This document shows positions 29,435-37,879 of a stretch of 64,000 nucleotides of DNA, one piece after another. Origin of the DNA: Rhodanobacter sp. DHG33 (GTDB taxonomy: Bacteria; Pseudomonadota; Gammaproteobacteria; Xanthomonadales; Rhodanobacteraceae); NCBI RefSeq assembly GCF_014843005.1, contig NZ_JACYXM010000005.1:62001-126000 (forward strand). Reading direction: 5' to 3'. The translations under genes and the position numbers were made by a program. Each line of letters opens with the position of its first letter. Position 1 is the first letter of the stretch. The notes under the pieces were generated by a model. It was not told the DNA's origin, ran no database searches, and worked only from the letters and a program-made list of their open reading frames with translations.

Positions 29435-30172
29435 ATGAGCGAGTCCGACAAGTCCAGCGGCAGCCGCCAGGTTCCCGCCGTGATCGGTGGACAGGAGGAG
29501 GCGAACCGGATCACCCAGGCCATCCTCGACTTCATCAGTCGCATCCCGGTCAGCAAGGTGGAAGGCGCCGACGACCCGCAGGCGAAGGCGCGCCAGATCG
29601 CCAGCCGCGCAGCGCAGCGCGCCGCACTCACCTCCGGCACGCTGGCGCTGCCACCGGGGCCGCTGGGCTGGCTCACCGTGCTGCCGGAGCTGATGGCGAT
29701 CTGGAAGATCCAGGCGCAGATGGTCAGCGACATCGCCGCCGCCTACGGCCGGCACACCGAACTGGGCCGCGAACAGATGCTGTACTGCCTGTTCCGCCAC
29801 ACGGCCGCGCAGGCCTTCCGTGACCTGGTAGTGCGCATGGGCGATCGCCTGCTGTTCCGCCGCATGTCGTTCGCCGTGGTGGAGCGCATCTCCAAGCAGC
29901 TCGGCGTGAAGCTCAGCCAGCGCGCCCTGGGCGAAGGCATGTCGCGCTGGCTGCCGGTGATCGGTGCGCTGGGCGTGGGCGCCTACGCCTACTACGACAC
30001 CGGACAGGTGGCCGCCACCACCATCGAACTGTTCAGCCACGGCATCGAGCACGAAGGCGGCGACGCACCCGCCGAGGTAGCGGCGCCACGGCCGCCCTCG
30101 CGTGCCCGCAAATTGGCCGGCGCGGCGCGCAAGGCCGTCACGCGCAAACGCCGTCCTTCCGACGATGCGTGA
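29435..30172 (+). CDS. EcsC-like membrane-associated protein
   Basis: This 245-residue protein resembles the EcsC family. A helical region contains a hydrophobic Gly/Pro-rich stretch (LALPPGPLGWLTVLPELMAIWKIQAQMV, about 68-95), and a second hydrophobic segment lies near 170-190 (LPVIGALGVGAYAYYDTG). A basic C-terminal tail is rich in Arg, Lys and Ala. EcsC proteins occur with ABC exporters in Firmicutes, but no ABC gene is nearby, and the function in proteobacteria is unknown. ATG 29435 has GGAG seven bases upstream. It is divergent from the TonB receptor and 60 bases upstream of the next SDR gene. Confidence 0.6.
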   Translation: MSESDKSSGSRQVPAVIGGQEEANRITQAILDFISRIPVSKVEGADDPQAKARQIASRAAQRAALTSGTLALPPGPLGWLTVLPELMAIWKIQAQMVSDIAAAYGRHTELGREQMLYCLFRHTAAQAFRDLVVRMGDRLLFRRMSFAVVERISKQLGVKLSQRALGEGMSRWLPVIGALGVGAYAYYDTGQVAATTIELFSHGIEHEGGDAPAEVAAPRPPSRARKLAGAARKAVTRKRRPSDDA

Positions 30173-30232
30173 GTGACGCGCGGGCGACTATCCGGCAAGC
30201 TCTCGCCATCCGACTCGTGCAGGACCCACCGC

Positions 30233-30979
30233 ATGCCGCCTCGCCACGAACGCCCCGTCGCCCTGATCACCGGTGCCGGCAAGCGCGTGGGCGCGGTGAT
30301 CGCGCGCACCCTGCATGCCGCCGGCTACGACCTCGTGCTGCACTGCCGGCGCTCGCGGGCCGAAGCCGAGTCGCTGGCTGCCGAACTGGAACGCGGACGC
30401 ACCCACAGCACGCTCGTGCTGCAGGCCGAGCTGGCCGATCCGCAGGCGCCGGCTATGCTGACGGACGCCGCGCTCGCGCACTTCGGCCGTCTCGATGCGC
30501 TGGTCAACAACGCCTCGGCGTTCTTCCCCACACCCATGGGCACAGTCAGCGTCGCGCAGTGGAACGAACTTTTCGCGTCGAACGCGCAGGCGCCGTTCTT
30601 CCTCGCGCAAGCTGCGATGCCCGCGCTGCGCGCATCGCGCGGCGCCATCGTCAACCTGGTGGACATCTACGCCGAGCGCGCACTGGCGAACCATCCGGTC
30701 TATTGCATGGCCAAGGCCGCGCTGGCGGCGATGACGCGCGCGCTGGCGCTGGACCTCGCCCCCGAAATACGCGTCAACGGGGTGGCGCCCGGCGCCGTGC
30801 TGTGGCCCAGCGACGGCAAGCCGTACGATGACCAGCAGGCCATGCTCGCGCGCACCCCGATGCAACGCGCCGGCTCGCCCGAAGACGTGGCCGGCGCCGT
30901 GCTGTGGCTGCTGCGCGACGCACCCTACGTGACCGGTCAGATCATCCGCGTCGACGGCGGGCGCACGCTCACGGTGTGA
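30233..30979 (+). CDS. Pteridine-reductase-like short-chain dehydrogenase
   Basis: This 248-residue SDR has the cofactor motif ALITGAGKRVGAVIARTLH. The TGxxxRxG variant is typical of NADPH-dependent pteridine reductases and FolM-type dihydromonapterin reductases. NNASAFFP follows, with the catalytic Tyr/Lys in HPVYCMAKAAL. PGAVLWP and VTGQIIRVDGGRTL near the end complete the fold. It may reduce dihydropteridines; this is inferred from the motif. ATG 30233 has AGGA eight bases upstream and gives the family-typical start. An ATG further upstream, at 30173, is unlikely. It is convergent with the next gene, with one base between the stops. Confidence 0.8.
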   Translation: MPPRHERPVALITGAGKRVGAVIARTLHAAGYDLVLHCRRSRAEAESLAAELERGRTHSTLVLQAELADPQAPAMLTDAALAHFGRLDALVNNASAFFPTPMGTVSVAQWNELFASNAQAPFFLAQAAMPALRASRGAIVNLVDIYAERALANHPVYCMAKAALAAMTRALALDLAPEIRVNGVAPGAVLWPSDGKPYDDQQAMLARTPMQRAGSPEDVAGAVLWLLRDAPYVTGQIIRVDGGRTLTV

Positions 30980-30980
30980 A

Positions 30981-31832
30981 TCAGCGCTTGGGCCGGAATG
31001 CCGATTCCAGCAGCGCCTGATCGAAACCGCCGCCCACCTCGCCCGCCTCGGCATAGCGGTACAGCGCGGCGGAGTAGATGCCTTGCAGGGTGGATTGCAC
31101 CAGGCCCAGCAGGATGAAGGCGACCACCGCCAGCGCACCGGTCAGCGCCATGGCGACGACCGACTGGGTGGCCGCCGCGCCGACCATCAGCGCACCGAAA
31201 AGCAGCACCACCAGGAAGATCACCAGGCCGAACACCACACCCAGCCCCGCGTTGCCGATCAGGTTCTCGCCCCAGGTTCCCTTGAGCAGTTCGGCGCTGC
31301 GCTTCACCGCGTCCATCGGGCCGATGCCTTCGCTGGCCAGCACCGGCACCACCAGGAACGTGGCCACCGTCCACGCCAGGCCGAGCAGGCCCACCACGAA
31401 ACGGCCGATCAGGCCCAGCCGCTCCTGCAGCATGCGCAGCAGCAGGCCCACGGTGGCGGCGATCAGCGCATAACCGAAGATGCTGCCCACCCGCGAGCGC
31501 GCCAACGCAAAGCCGTCGGCCATGCTGGCGGGCTCCCCACGCAAACGCGCAAGCGCCACGCCGACCAGCGCGGTATTGAAAAAAGCGATCACGAAATACT
31601 GCACAAGGTAAAACGCAAAGAGCACGACGTAGTACAGCGGCGAGAAATGGCGCTCGTCCACATCGGCGTGATGGCCGACCATCGCCAGCACCACGGGAAC
31701 CAGGAAGCTCGCCGCGACTATCACACTGCACACGCCCGCCAGCAGCGGGAACACCAGCAGCGACTTGTCCGAACGCAACACCCCTGTGCTTGCCTTCATC
31801 AGTGCCCAACTGCGGGCGAACTTGCCAGCCAT
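30981..31832 (-). CDS. Multispan membrane protein (DUF6159-like)
   Basis: This 283-residue protein has about six hydrophobic segments and starts MAGKFARSWALMKASTGVLRSDKSLLVFPL. The pattern is typical of a family of uncharacterised bacterial membrane proteins with a conserved cytoplasmic start and glycine-rich helices (LGLIGRFVVGLLGLAWTVATFLVVPVL). The second half is rich in Gly and Ala within helices. No function is known. I placed the start at ATG 31832; the preceding open frame lacks family character. It is divergent from rluF with 185 bases between starts. Confidence 0.7.
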   Translation of the reverse strand: MAGKFARSWALMKASTGVLRSDKSLLVFPLLAGVCSVIVAASFLVPVVLAMVGHHADVDERHFSPLYYVVLFAFYLVQYFVIAFFNTALVGVALARLRGEPASMADGFALARSRVGSIFGYALIAATVGLLLRMLQERLGLIGRFVVGLLGLAWTVATFLVVPVLASEGIGPMDAVKRSAELLKGTWGENLIGNAGLGVVFGLVIFLVVLLFGALMVGAAATQSVVAMALTGALAVVAFILLGLVQSTLQGIYSAALYRYAEAGEVGGGFDQALLESAFRPKR

Positions 31833-32017
31833 CCCCTGTCTCCCATGCGATTGGAGCGCTCTTTCTAGCACCGCCCGCACTTCGGCGACAGGGCCGCACC
31901 GCGCACCCATGCAGGAAAACCTGCCTGCATCCACAATAGGCAGACCAGACCGGCGAGACCGGCCTGCCCGCGAGCCGCGAAGCGAGCGGGACGGCTGCCA
32001 CAGGAAAGCACTGCTCC

Positions 32018-32737
32018 ATGCGCGTGAACAAATACATCAGCGAAGCGGGCCTCTGCTCGCGCCGCGAAGCGGACGAATGGCTCGTGGCGGGCCGCGTCAC
32101 CATCAACGGCGAAGTCGTGGGCACCGGCGCCAAAGCGCTGGAAGGCGACGAGGTGCGCGTGGACGGCGAGCTCGTCAAGGCGCGCATCCTCGCCGCCACG
32201 CCCGCCGCCAAGAAGGCCACCTACATCGCGCTGAACAAGCCGGTGGGCATCACCTGCACCACCGACGCCACGGTGAAGGACAACATCGTCGATTTCGTCG
32301 ACCACGCGCAGCGCATCTTTCCCATCGGCCGGCTGGACAAGGATTCGGAAGGACTGATCCTGCTCACCAGCAACGGCGACATCGTCAACGAGATCCTGCG
32401 CGCGGAGAACAACCACGAGAAGGAATACCTGGTGGCGGTGAACAAGCCGGTCACCGAGGAGTTCCTCGCCGGCATGGCGCGCGGCGTGCGCGTGCACGGC
32501 CAGATGACCAAGCCCTGCCGCACGCGCAAGATCGCCAAGTTCGGCTTCGCCATCGTGCTCACGCAGGGCCTGAACCGACAGATCCGCCTGATGGCGGCGG
32601 CGTTCGGCTACCGCGTGACCCAGCTGCGCCGCGTGCGCATCGTCAATGTGAAGCTCGGGCACCTGAAACCGGGCCAGTGGCGCAACCTCACCGATGCGGA
32701 ACTGCAGGGCCTGCTGCCCGGCCGCACGCAGTGGTGA
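32018..32737 (+). CDS. rluF: 23S rRNA pseudouridine(2604) synthase RluF
   Basis: RluF isomerises U2604 of 23S rRNA and can also modify tRNA-Tyr U35. The 239-residue protein has an N-terminal S4 RNA-binding domain (MRVNKYISEAGLCSRREADEW). The catalytic domain has the aspartate in FPIGRLDKDSEGL (Asp107). NNHEKEYLV, GLNRQIRLMAAAFGY and the ending LKPGQWRNLTDAEL match RluF much better than the related RsuA, RluB or RluE. The long basic C-terminal extension found in enterobacterial RluF is absent. The gene appears to be a single transcription unit. Confidence 0.9.
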   Translation: MRVNKYISEAGLCSRREADEWLVAGRVTINGEVVGTGAKALEGDEVRVDGELVKARILAATPAAKKATYIALNKPVGITCTTDATVKDNIVDFVDHAQRIFPIGRLDKDSEGLILLTSNGDIVNEILRAENNHEKEYLVAVNKPVTEEFLAGMARGVRVHGQMTKPCRTRKIAKFGFAIVLTQGLNRQIRLMAAAFGYRVTQLRRVRIVNVKLGHLKPGQWRNLTDAELQGLLPGRTQW

Positions 32738-32761
32738 ACCGCGAGCCCAGGCACGTATTAA

Positions 32762-32835
32762 GAGCCCACTCTAGGCGCGACTGCCTTTTGCCCTGATCGA
32801 AGCAAGCGCAAGGCAATCGCACACAGGATGCGCTC
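32762..32835. repeat. Imperfect inverted repeat, REP/MITE-like, containing GTAGGAGCGC
   Basis: Two 24-base arms, 32762-32785 and 32812-32835, are inverted copies with about 17 of 24 positions matching. They lie around a 26-base centre. The outer end on the minus strand reads GTAGGAGCGCATCC, a motif typical of dispersed extragenic repeats in Xanthomonadales and Pseudomonas. It fills the gap between the convergent genes rluF and tsaD. Confidence 0.6.
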
Positions 32836-32849
32836 CTACAACGCGGGTA

Positions 32850-33887
32850 TCAGGCCGCCGGCAGGTCTTCCAGGTTCCAGCGTGGACGCACCTCGACCGC
32901 CTCGCCCTGATGCTGGCCGCTGGCGAGGCGGATCGCGCCGGCCAGCGCGATCATCGCGCCGTTGTCGGTGCAGAACGCCAGACGCGGGAAATAAGTGCGG
33001 AACCCGTCCTTTTCGCCCGCCGCCGCCAGCTCGGCGCGCAGGCGGCGGTTCGCGCCCACGCCACCGGCGATCACCAGCCGCTGCGCACCGGCAGCCTCCA
33101 GCGCACGGCGGCACTTGATGACCAGGGTGTCGACGATGGCCTCCTCGAACCCGCGGGCAATGTCGGCGCGGGTCTGATCGCTCTGGTCGGAACGCTGCCA
33201 GGCCAGCAGCACCTGCGTCTTGAGCCCGGAGAAACTGAAATCCAGCCCCGGCCGGTCGGTCATCGGCCGCGAGAAGCGGAACGTACCGGGCCGGCCCTGC
33301 TCGGCCAGCTTGGCCAGCGCCGGGCCGCCAGGATACGGCAGCCCCATCAGCTTGGCGGTCTTGTCAAAGGCCTCGCCGGCGGCATCGTCCAGCGTGTCGC
33401 CGAGGATGGTGTATTCGCCGATGGCCTTCACCTGGACCAGCAGCGAGTGGCCGCCGGAAACCAGCAGGGCGACGAAGGGCGGCTTTGGCGGGTCTTCTTC
33501 CAGCAGGGGCGCCAGCAGGTGGCCCTCCATGTGGTGCACGCCGATCGCCGGCACGCCCAGCGCCCAGGCCAGCGCCCGTCCGGCCGCCGCGCCCACCAGC
33601 AGGGCGCCGACCAGGCCGGGGCCGGCGGTGTAGGCCACGCCGCCGAGGTCGGCCGGCGTCATCCCGGCCTGGGCCAGCGCCTCGCGCACCAGCGGCAGCA
33701 GCTTGCGCACGTGGTCGCGGCTGGCCAGTTCCGGCACCACGCCGCCGTAGTCGGCGTGCAGCTTGATCTGGCTGTACAGGGTGTGGGCCAGCAGGCCCTG
33801 GCCCGGCGCGTCCGGCTCCCAGCGCAGGATCGCCACGCCGGTTTCGTCGCAGGAAGTCTCGATGCCAAGCACCGGCTTGCCCGTCAC
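32850..33887 (-). CDS. tsaD: tRNA threonylcarbamoyladenosine transferase subunit TsaD
   Basis: TsaD, with TsaB and TsaE, makes the t6A37 modification of ANN-decoding tRNAs. The product has [16 protein letters not shown] at the N-terminus. The metal ligands are in VHHMEGHL (the second and last His), VSGGHSLLV follows, and [13 protein letters not shown] lies in the ASKHA nucleotide site. I chose the GTG at 33887 (345 residues), close to the usual 335-345. An alternative GTG at 33941 would add 18 residues, but it falls at or before the predicted transcription start. tsaD is divergent from rpsU, and the two promoters overlap. Confidence 0.94.
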   Translation of the reverse strand: MTGKPVLGIETSCDETGVAILRWEPDAPGQGLLAHTLYSQIKLHADYGGVVPELASRDHVRKLLPLVREALAQAGMTPADLGGVAYTAGPGLVGALLVGAAAGRALAWALGVPAIGVHHMEGHLLAPLLEEDPPKPPFVALLVSGGHSLLVQVKAIGEYTILGDTLDDAAGEAFDKTAKLMGLPYPGGPALAKLAEQGRPGTFRFSRPMTDRPGLDFSFSGLKTQVLLAWQRSDQSDQTRADIARGFEEAIVDTLVIKCRRALEAAGAQRLVIAGGVGANRRLRAELAAAGEKDGFRTYFPRLAFCTDNGAMIALAGAIRLASGQHQGEAVEVRPRWNLEDLPAA

Positions 33888-33919
33888 GGGCAGCCGGGCC
33901 TCGGTTTCTGGCTGGGGCT

Positions 33920-33949
33920 TTGAAAATTTCTCGTACGTCACGGTATACT
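33920..33949 (+). promoter_or_regulatory. Promoter of rpsU
   Basis: TTGAAA (33920-33925) and TATACT (33944-33949) are separated by 18 bases, leaving a leader of about 50 bases before rpsU. The -10 box overlaps the -10 box of the divergent tsaD promoter. Confidence 0.65.
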
Positions 33950-33969
33950 TCGCGGCTCGCTGTATTCAA
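33942..33969 (-). promoter_or_regulatory. Promoter of tsaD, overlapping the rpsU promoter
   Basis: On the minus strand TTGAAT (33964-33969) and TATACC (33942-33947) are 16 bases apart. The start should fall near 33935, which argues for the internal GTG start of tsaD at 33887. The shared GGTATACT sequence serves both directions. Confidence 0.55.
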
Positions 33970-34008
33970 CAGTCCCGGAAGCGGGACAGATTAACACCCG
34001 GAGTATCC

Positions 34009-34224
34009 ATGCCCAACGTCAAAGTCCGCGAGAACGAGCCGTTCGAAGTCGCGCTGCGTCGTTTCAAGCGTACCTGCGAAAAGGCCGGCGTCCTGGCCGA
34101 AACCCGCAAGCGCGAGTTCTACGAAAAGCCGACCCAGGAGCGCAAGCGCAAGCGTGCTGCCGCGGTGAAGCGTCACCTGCGCCGTCTGTCGCGCGACGTT
34201 TCGCGCAAGACCCGGCTGTACTGA
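34009..34224 (+). CDS. rpsU: 30S ribosomal protein S21
   Basis: S21 is a small basic protein of the 30S platform, needed for initiation on natural mRNAs. The 71-residue product reads [20 protein letters not shown], followed by [20 protein letters not shown] and a Lys/Arg-rich helix, and ends in RKTRLY. This is the standard family form and length. It starts the macromolecular-synthesis region (rpsU, yqeY, later dnaG) and is followed by a strong terminator. Most transcripts are therefore probably monocistronic. Confidence 0.98.
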   Translation: MPNVKVRENEPFEVALRRFKRTCEKAGVLAETRKREFYEKPTQERKRKRAAAVKRHLRRLSRDVSRKTRLY

Positions 34225-34311
34225 GTTTGCTGCGGCGCCTGCGCGCCGCACAGGCAGGACACGCGGCTGGCGCGACTTCCGCTGCCGCCGCACGCATCCG
34301 GATTCGACTGG

Positions 34312-34341
34312 CCGGCGTTGCCGCAAGGCAACGCCGGTTTT
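34312..34341 (+). terminator. Rho-independent terminator after rpsU
   Basis: A perfect 11-bp stem, CCGGCGTTGCC (34312-34322) with GGCAACGCCGG (34327-34337), has a GCAA tetraloop. It is followed by TTTT (34338-34341). This is the clearest intrinsic terminator on the plus strand in the window. Confidence 0.88.
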
Positions 34342-34385
34342 GTCGTTTCCGTAGAATCGCCAATCCACCCACCGGGACCCTCGCC

Positions 34386-34832
34386 ATGACGCTCAAGCAG
34401 CAACTCACCGACGACATGAAGGCCGCCATGCGCGGCGGCGACAAGCATCGCCTCGGCGTGATCCGGCTGATCCTCGCAGCGGTCAAGCAGCGCGAGGTGG
34501 ACGAGCGCATCGAACTGGACGACGCCCAGACCCTGGCCGTGCTGGAGAAGATGCTCAAGCAGCGCAAGGATTCGGTGAGCCAGTACGTCGCCGGCAACCG
34601 CGAGGACCTCGCCGAGGTCGAGCGCGCCGAAATGGCGGTGATCCAGACCTACCTGCCCACCCAGCTCGACGACGCCGAACTGGACGCGCTGATCGCCGAG
34701 GCCATCGCCGCCACCGGCGCCAGCTCGCCGCGCGACATGGGCAAGGTGGTCGCCGCCGTGAAGGAGAAGGCCGCCGGCCGCGCCGACATGGGCAAGGTTT
34801 CGACCCTGATCAAGGCGAAGCTGGCCGGCTGA
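34386..34832 (+). CDS. yqeY: GatB/YqeY domain protein
   Basis: This 148-residue protein consists of a YqeY domain, related to the tail of the GatB amidotransferase subunit. The signature is [35 protein letters not shown], then [13 protein letters not shown]-like helices and the end [28 protein letters not shown]. It is thought to bind tRNA or influence charging, but the role is unclear. It lies between rpsU and dnaG, as in many proteobacteria. Confidence 0.92.
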   Translation: MTLKQQLTDDMKAAMRGGDKHRLGVIRLILAAVKQREVDERIELDDAQTLAVLEKMLKQRKDSVSQYVAGNREDLAEVERAEMAVIQTYLPTQLDDAELDALIAEAIAATGASSPRDMGKVVAAVKEKAAGRADMGKVSTLIKAKLAG

Positions 34833-34914
34833 AGCACCGATAACCGTCGCGGCGCCGCGCATCGATCGCGCGAATGGCCGTAACTGCCGCCATACCGCGA
34901 CGGTGACTGCGGCT

Positions 34915-34952
34915 GCATGTGGATGGCGGGCCATCGCCCGCCATCCACATGC
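34915..34952 (+). terminator. Long perfect hairpin downstream of yqeY
   Basis: Two 16-base arms, 34915-34930 (beginning GCATGTGGATGGCGGG) and 34937-34952, are exact reverse complements around a six-base loop. It is followed by ACCGCGTT rather than a T run. It may be a terminator, an RNA stability element or a repeat. Confidence 0.5.
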
Positions 34953-35043
34953 ACCGCGTTCACGAATGCATTGTTACAAGCGGAAGGGTCAGGGCATCGC
35001 CCGGCACCCTTTCGCGCGCGGCCCATGGCCGCAGGAGGAATGC

Positions 35044-35214
35044 ATGCTCAAGTGGGCCATCATCTTCGCCATCGTTTCGCTGGTCACCGGCATGCTCGGT
35101 TTCCGCGGCATTTCCGGCGCGGCCGCCACCATCGCCAAATTCCTGTTCGCGATCTTCCTGATCCTGTTCCTGATCGCCGTGCTGGCCGTGATCGGGGTGT
35201 TCCACATCCTGTAG
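35044..35214 (+). CDS. Small DUF1328 membrane protein (YtjA-like)
   Basis: This 56-residue protein is nearly all hydrophobic, with two transmembrane helices. It reads [20 protein letters not shown], then [20 protein letters not shown] and a hydrophobic end. It matches the UPF0391/DUF1328 family, widespread small inner-membrane proteins without a settled function, sometimes stress-induced. The ribosome-binding site is excellent (AGGAGGAATGC before ATG). The gene stands alone between hairpins on both sides. Confidence 0.9.
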   Translation: MLKWAIIFAIVSLVTGMLGFRGISGAAATIAKFLFAIFLILFLIAVLAVIGVFHIL

Positions 35215-35232
35215 CACCCGGCCGGAGACACC

Positions 35233-35261
35233 ATCGCACCGCCGCATGCCGGCGGTGCGAT
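35233..35261. terminator. Hairpin between the DUF1328 gene and the convergent GNAT gene
   Basis: A perfect 12-bp stem, ATCGCACCGCCG (35233-35244) with CGGCGGTGCGAT (35250-35261), has a five-base loop. It can serve both strands. There is no T run. Confidence 0.55.
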
Positions 35262-35311
35262 CCATCGGTTCGTCCGCTCCTTCTCCTCCAGGAAGGAAGA
35301 AGGGGTGGACG

Positions 35312-35950
35312 CTACCGGTCCACCACGCGCTCCATGCGCCGATGTCCCGGCACCGCGCCCTGCGCGTTGGCCAGGGCGGATGCCTGCTCGCCGGTCACCT
35401 CGAACCCCTGCCGCGCGTACAGCGCCTGCGCACGCGGATTGCTGACGGCCACATCTAGCACCATGCGGTTGCGGCCGGCCTGCACGCCGCGCCGGATCAA
35501 CTCGTCGATCAAGGCCTTCCCGATGCCCTGGCCGCGCAGGATGGGCGATACGCCAAGGTGCGCGAGATAGTGCATGCCGCGCGACGGCGGCGGGATCACC
35601 CGTTCCACCCTGAGGCCGCGCACGATCACGCCGGGCGCATGGCGCAGGCCGTAATGCGCGAGGATCTGCCGCGCCGCCGCCAGCGTGAACGCCAGCGCCG
35701 TCTCGGCGCCGAAACCCGCGCCGGCCGCCACCACCACGCCTTCCAGTTCGCCCACGATGTGGTTGCGCCAGCCGAACTCGCCCGCACCATCGGCGAAGGC
35801 GCGGTGCAGGAAGGCCTGCGCCGTGCTGCGCCCCGGTACCGCGAACACGTAGTCGAATGCGGCGGGGCCGGAACTGTGGATCAGCGGTACCGCGGCAGCC
35901 GCGTCCTGGGCCGTGGCTGCGCGGAAGCGCACTGCCGGAATGTCCCCCAT
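35312..35950 (-). CDS. GNAT family N-acetyltransferase
   Basis: This 212-residue protein has the GNAT fold. The acetyl-CoA binding segment is LAHLGVSPILRGQGIGKALIDEL (motif A, R/Q-x-x-G-x-G), followed by LDVAVSNPRAQALYARQGFEVTGE (motif B). The N-terminal half (AVRFRAATAQDAAAAVPLIHSSGPAAFDYVF) resembles a group of uncharacterised acetyltransferases. The acceptor substrate is unknown. I placed the start at ATG 35950, seven bases after GGAG; ATG-ATG occurs here and 35953 is equally possible. It lies on the opposite strand within the rpsU-dnaG region and divides it. Confidence 0.83.
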   Translation of the reverse strand: MGDIPAVRFRAATAQDAAAAVPLIHSSGPAAFDYVFAVPGRSTAQAFLHRAFADGAGEFGWRNHIVGELEGVVVAAGAGFGAETALAFTLAAARQILAHYGLRHAPGVIVRGLRVERVIPPPSRGMHYLAHLGVSPILRGQGIGKALIDELIRRGVQAGRNRMVLDVAVSNPRAQALYARQGFEVTGEQASALANAQGAVPGHRRMERVVDR

Positions 35951-36082
35951 CATCCGTCTCCCCGCCGAAGCCTTGCCCATGCTAACCAGCGATGCCGGCG
36001 TTGCCCTGCCCCGCCCCGCGAATTGGCCGCCCCGCCACCCATGCGTGGCCGCTTAGCCCCCATGGCCTAAACTAGGCAATCT

Positions 36083-37816
36083 ATGCGCGGACTCATCCCC
36101 GACAGCTTCATCGACGAACTGCTCGCCCGTGTCGACATCGTCGACGTGATCGAGCGGCGCGTGCCGTTGAAGAAAGCGGGACGCGAGTGGACAGCGTGCT
36201 GTCCGTTCCACGACGAGCGCACGCCCTCGTTCTACGTCAGCCCCGCCAAACAGTTCTTCCACTGCTTCGGCTGCGGCGCGCACGGCAGCGCGATCAAGTT
36301 CCTGATGGATTACGAGCGGCTGGAGTTCCCCGACGCAGTGGAGGAACTGGCGCAGTCGGTGGGCCTCACCGTACCGCGCGAGGGTGGCCGCGACGACCGC
36401 CCGCGCGAGGACAAGACCGACCTCTACGCCCTGCTCGACGCCAGCGCGCGCTGGTACCAGGAGCAGCTGCCGCGCAACGCCGAGGCACAGGCGTACTGCA
36501 AGAAGCGCGGGCTGGACGCGGACACCATCGCGCACTTCCGCCTCGGCTGGGCACCGGCCGGCTACGACGGCGTCACCAAGGCGCTGGGCAACAGCCCCCG
36601 GCGCATGGAGCTGCTGACCGAGGCCGGCATGGTTTCCACCGGCGAGCGCGGCAGCAAGTACGACCGCTTCCGCGAACGCCTCATGTTCCCCATCCTCGAC
36701 CGCCGCGGGCGCGTGATCGCGTTCGGCGGCCGCGTGCTGAGTTCGGAGCAGTCGCCGAAATACCTCAACTCGCCCGAGACGCCGCTGTTCCACAAGGGAC
36801 GCGAGCTGTTCGCGCTGTGGCAGGTGAAGCAGGCCAACCCCAAGCTCGAGCGCATCGTGGTGGTGGAGGGCTACATGGACGTGATCGCGCTGCACCAGGC
36901 CGGCCTGCCCATCGCGGTGGCCACGCTGGGCACCGCCACCACGCCCGAGCACACCGAGCTGCTGTTCCGCGCCGCGCCCGACGTGGTGTTCTGCTTCGAT
37001 GGCGACCGTGCCGGCCGTGCGGCCGCCTGGAAAGCGCTGGACGCCGCCTTGCCGCGGCTACGCGACGGACGCCAGGCCTATTTCCTGTTCCTGCCCGAAG
37101 GCGAGGACCCGGACACGCTGGTGCGCAAGGAGGGCAAGGGCGGTTTCGAGCAGCGCCTGAAGAACGCCACGCCGCTTTCCGACTATTTCTTCGACGAACT
37201 GTCGCGCGACGTGGACATGGCCAGCCTCGACGGCCGCGCGCGCCTCGCCGAGCGTGCGCGACCGCAGATCGCGCGGCTGCCCGACGGCGCGTTCCGCGAC
37301 CTCATGGCGCAGGAATTGGAACGGCGCAGCGGCGCAAGCGCACGCCTCGCAGCCCATGCCGCCGCACCCGTGCAGCGGCCCGTGGCCGCGCAGCGCTCGC
37401 TGGTACGCAGCGCCATCGCCCTGCTGCTGGCCCAGCCCGGCATGGCGGACCAGGTGGAGAAGCCCTATCGCTTCCTGCGGCTGGACAAGCCCGGCGTCCC
37501 CCTGCTCGCCGAACTGCTCGACCTCGCCCGCAGCCGCCCCGGCATCAACCCGGCGCGGCTGGTGGAACATTTCGCCGAGCGCACGGAATATCCCGCGCTG
37601 CAAAAACTGATGGCCGCCGCCGTGGTGGGCGAGCCGGAAGCGCAGCGCACCGAGTTCATGGAGGCGCTGGCGCGCATGGACGAACAGGCCGTGGCCCTGC
37701 GCCGCGAAGCGCTGGTCGCGAAGATGCGCGGCGGCCCGCTCGACGATGCCGAGAAGACCGAACTGCGCGACCTGCTGGCCGCGCGCGTCCGACCGACGGC
37801 CGCATCCCCCGATTGA
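36083..37816 (+). CDS. dnaG: DNA primase DnaG
   Basis: DnaG makes the RNA primers for DNA replication. The 577-residue protein has the N-terminal zinc-binding domain (Cys40, His43, Cys61, Cys64 in CCPFHDERTPSF and HCFGCGAHGSA). The core catalytic domain holds RVIAFGGRVL, IVVVEGYMDVIALHQAG (the acidic TOPRIM motif) and FCFDGDRAGRAA. The C-terminal domain binds the DnaB helicase. The start MRGLIPDSFIDELLARVDIVDVI is standard. In this lineage DciA (encoded near the window start) rather than DnaC is expected to handle DnaB. rpoD does not follow; a DedA gene does. Confidence 0.97.
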   Translation: MRGLIPDSFIDELLARVDIVDVIERRVPLKKAGREWTACCPFHDERTPSFYVSPAKQFFHCFGCGAHGSAIKFLMDYERLEFPDAVEELAQSVGLTVPREGGRDDRPREDKTDLYALLDASARWYQEQLPRNAEAQAYCKKRGLDADTIAHFRLGWAPAGYDGVTKALGNSPRRMELLTEAGMVSTGERGSKYDRFRERLMFPILDRRGRVIAFGGRVLSSEQSPKYLNSPETPLFHKGRELFALWQVKQANPKLERIVVVEGYMDVIALHQAGLPIAVATLGTATTPEHTELLFRAAPDVVFCFDGDRAGRAAAWKALDAALPRLRDGRQAYFLFLPEGEDPDTLVRKEGKGGFEQRLKNATPLSDYFFDELSRDVDMASLDGRARLAERARPQIARLPDGAFRDLMAQELERRSGASARLAAHAAAPVQRPVAAQRSLVRSAIALLLAQPGMADQVEKPYRFLRLDKPGVPLLAELLDLARSRPGINPARLVEHFAERTEYPALQKLMAAAVVGEPEAQRTEFMEALARMDEQAVALRREALVAKMRGGPLDDAEKTELRDLLAARVRPTAASPD

Positions 37817-37879
37817 TGCCGATGCCGTCCGTCACGCCGAATATGGGAACATGCAGGCCCACGCATCTCTGGGACGCTG

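Noticed and set aside
33888-33941. Longer tsaD N-terminus from GTG 33941
   Set aside because: It would begin at or before the predicted transcription start and adds residues absent from most TsaD proteins. It is kept only as an alternative.
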